A stretch of DNA of 64,000 nt from Owenia fusiformis (Eukaryota > Annelida > Polychaeta > Sabellida > Oweniidae): assembly GCA_903813345.2 (NCBI GenBank), contig CAIIXF020000001.1, forward strand, positions 7,073,098 through 7,137,097, in the 5' to 3' direction. Positions 62,414-64,000 of the stretch are shown here, piece after piece. Below the pieces are notes generated by a model that was not told the DNA's origin, did no database searches, and worked only from the letters and a program-made list of their open reading frames with translations. Position numbers and translations under genes: made by a program. Every line of letters starts with the position of its first letter. Position 1 is the stretch's first letter.

Positions 62414-64000
62414 TAATGCCTTGGTCACATAGGCTCCGATTTTCACTACGGCGCCCGGCCGATTGAGTATTTTGTTCAAAATTGAATACAATATTGAACA
62501 AAACACTCAATCGGCCGGGCGCCGGCCGATGGATCGGAGCATATGTGACCCAGGCATCACCAGGCCAAGTAGGTACCATCTATACTTTGTTCTGTCGGCT
62601 CTCTGACACTACCAGGAAGGATCGGAACTTTCAAAGCTGGTGAATTTGCAATTGCTTGATCTTGTTGTTCTTCGTCACTTACTTTGATTTTGGCTCTTCT
62701 TGTAGGTCGCACTATGCCCGTCCTTGATATGTCTGCTTCCTTCTGTATTCTCAGAATGGCATCCTCGAGAATCCGTTCAACATCTATACGACTTTGCTTT
62801 TTTGGAAGACCTTTGAAGAAGCCAAGAAGGTCTTTTATGTCCTGAATCCCTGGGTTTCTCAATGTTAACTCTAAAAAGTTCAGCATTTTCCAAGTTGGAC
62901 TTTGACGATGGGAGTGTTTCTGTATTTGTTCAACATCTTTTTCTGATAGACTCAGGTATGACGCTAAAATTCTCCAGTCATTACCACATATTGTATTCTC
63001 GTTGGTGTCAAGTTTGTCCACCAAGTCATTTCGTTCGTCGAGATTAAATAGCGATCCCCTCGTAGAGTTTGGGCGACTGTCAATCTTTTTGGCCTCGAGT
63101 GACTTTTGGAATTGATTTTGTTTTTTCTGGGAGGTCGAGATAGCGACGGATTTCGATTCAAATTTGCCGAGGATTTCAATTCTACATCTAAATTGAGTCA
63201 TTTTTGTCTGCGATAAATACCATCTCCTTGCTATCTCTTGGTCGAAGAAACAATTCAGTGAAGGCGACCTGAGAAAATAGAGGGATGATAATTTAGTTAT
63301 TGTGGAAGGATGTCATAGTTCTCCGAACTGAAGGATTTAAAAATATAGCATAGGCCTACTAGTATGCAAATGATTATGATGCGAATTTAGTTAAAATTGT
63401 CAAAGCTGGGACAATGCATAATCACGAACAGCGCCTCGCCAAACCTGTTTGCAGGTCGAAAACACATCGTTACAATTTTAGCTCATCAATACCTCGTGCA
63501 TATTGTCTTCTTTCAAGGATGGTCCATATACACTCCATGCTTTGTCAACATCTACAAGGCTGGCAGTAATAGTCCCGTGCTCTTCACTTGGATCAATTCG
63601 AATCTGAAAAGGGTTCGTCGATACACGCATTTTACCTTGTTGTTCTTCCTCTGTTAGAACACTCTAAAAATGAAATAACATTCTCAATTTTTAATATATT
63701 TCAAATTAATAACACTTCACAAAGACAATTCACAAAATTACACCTACCGACATTATATTACACAATATTGTAATGAACGAAGAAACACAAAACTAATTCA
63801 CATCTGGATTACCAGTTAAAAGACATACGTGTACCTCTAACTCATTCGAATCGATGCACCAAATGTACAAGATAAGATCTTCACCCTCAATGATCTGACT
63901 GGCCAGAATCAAAATCGTCTTCCAGTACATCTCGCCTCTCGGGGAAGCCTCGGAATGCTGTTGGCCAATTGTACCGAATCCAGTAAAGTGTGATAAAAAC
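62183..64000 (-). CDS. UPA-Death domain protein, 3' exons, with frame shift and MITE insertion (partial)
   Basis: Proteins with ZU5-UPA-Death order (UNC5, PIDD, ankyrins) carry death-fold signalling or adaptor functions; this gene's partners are unknown. Exons read on the minus strand: 63835-64000 (HFTGFGTIGQ...YIWCIDSNELE), 63493-63663 (SVLTEEEQQGK...HE), and from 63268 leftward. The first two and the start of the third are all phase 0 and match a UPA domain. In exon 3 the frame (VAFTELFLRPRDSKEMVFIA) meets TAG 27 codons in. A shift of one base at the A5 run 63201-63205 joins it to FRCRIEILG and the Death domain (GNDWRILASYL, PTWKMLNFLE). That frame ends at a TGA inside a MITE (62414-62559), beyond which a Ser/Thr-rich tail frame resumes to 62183. 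The ZU5 part would lie beyond the window. It could be a pseudogene, a damaged allele or an assembly indel. Confidence 0.72.
62414..62559. mobile_element. 146-bp hairpin MITE (TRATGCC(T)TGGTCACATA ends)
   Basis: The outer arms taatgccttggtcacatagg and tatgtgacccaggcatca are inverted; so are ggcgcccggccgattgagt and actcaatcggccgggcgcc next to a short loop. Very GC-rich arms in AT-rich surroundings. No clear target duplication. Its right terminus provides the TGA that ends the Death-domain frame. Confidence 0.85.
62557..63268 (-). CDS. UPA-Death gene, exon with UPA end and Death domain
   Basis: Strong acceptor tctattttctcag. Contains two open stretches in different frames: from 63268 in phase 0 (26 codons) and from about 63201 on to 62557 (214 codons from an ATG at 63201). 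The Death domain covers about residues 52-145 of the latter (LFNLDERNDLVDKLD, GNDWRILASYL, SPTWKMLNFLE, IKDLLGFFKGL, RIDVERILED). An alternative acceptor (tttatcgcag) would skip the shift but is weak and would delete a conserved UPA strand. Confidence 0.75.
63493..63663 (-). CDS. UPA-Death gene, middle UPA exon
   Basis: Acceptor catttttag, donor GAG|GTATTG, exactly 57 codons. Encodes TEEEQQGKMRVSTNPFQIRI, then ITASLVDVDKAWSVYG; EE..G...L/V..PF.....G.I..SL.DV..W is the UPA pattern. Confidence 0.72.
63835..64000 (-). CDS. UPA-Death gene, first exon in window (partial)
   Basis: Open to the window edge in the frame FLSHFTGFGTIGQQ. It ends ILYIWCIDSNELE at donor GAG|GTACAC in phase 0. The HF..FG and Y.WC.D patterns are those of the junction into UPA domains. 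Confidence 0.7.

Noticed and set aside
1-64000. tRNA or rRNA genes
   Set aside because: I looked for the T-loop GGTTCGA box with a plausible A box and acceptor pairing and found none. Weak gttcga matches lack the rest of the fold.

Overview
The window is metazoan nuclear DNA: split genes with GT-AG introns, an AT-rich background, and a very high load of short non-autonomous DNA transposons, foldback elements and tandem repeats. No bacterial or organellar features, tRNA or rRNA were seen. The gene content (a Kv2/Shab channel, a peroxisomal-type hydroxyacid oxidase, an invertebrate-style PhyH dioxygenase and a UPA-Death protein) and the repeat style suggest a marine invertebrate. A deuterostome such as a hemichordate is my best guess, but this is inference and not firm.

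Layout. Positions 1-20733 hold no recognisable exon. On the minus strand they are the first coding intron of the Kv2/Shab gene, whose first coding exon is 20734-21564; the channel core lies beyond the left edge. This intron carries a 604-bp-period repeat, a 66-bp triplication, several MITEs, an 832-bp foldback element and a 2.2-kb array of a 51-bp unit. Positions 21.7-43.9 kb are a gene-free repeat field: foldback elements at 23.3, 24.2, 28.0, 29.6, 31.5, 34.3, 37.2 and 40.2 kb, a 162-bp satellite at 26-27.5 kb, a LINE tail at 39.7 kb and three copies of a TATCACACC-ended family at 41-43.4 kb. At 43925-44990 (+) are the last two recognisable exons of an FMN-dependent alpha-hydroxyacid oxidase; one is split by a 371-bp element with a perfect 5-bp target duplication. 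Positions 45-54.2 kb are again gene-poor. A multi-exon PhyH-type 2-oxoglutarate/Fe(II) dioxygenase occupies 54225-59256 (+), with consistent exon phases from the second exon to the stop. Its introns hold a dead duplicate of the iron-ligand exon and a 33-bp minisatellite that repeats the splice donor of that exon. At 62183-64000 (-) lies the 3' part of a UPA-Death domain gene with two lesions: a one-base frame shift at an A5 run, and a 146-bp MITE that supplies a premature stop.

The most notable overall pattern is that eight copies, from at least five element families that do not look related internally, begin 5'-CAC and end GTG-3' (one has a mutated first base). Seven of the eight are flanked by perfect 5-bp direct duplications. 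This architecture is characteristic of Transib/RAG-like transposition. No transposase gene is present in the window. The genes do not form a functional cluster; they are neighbours in a transposon-rich region.
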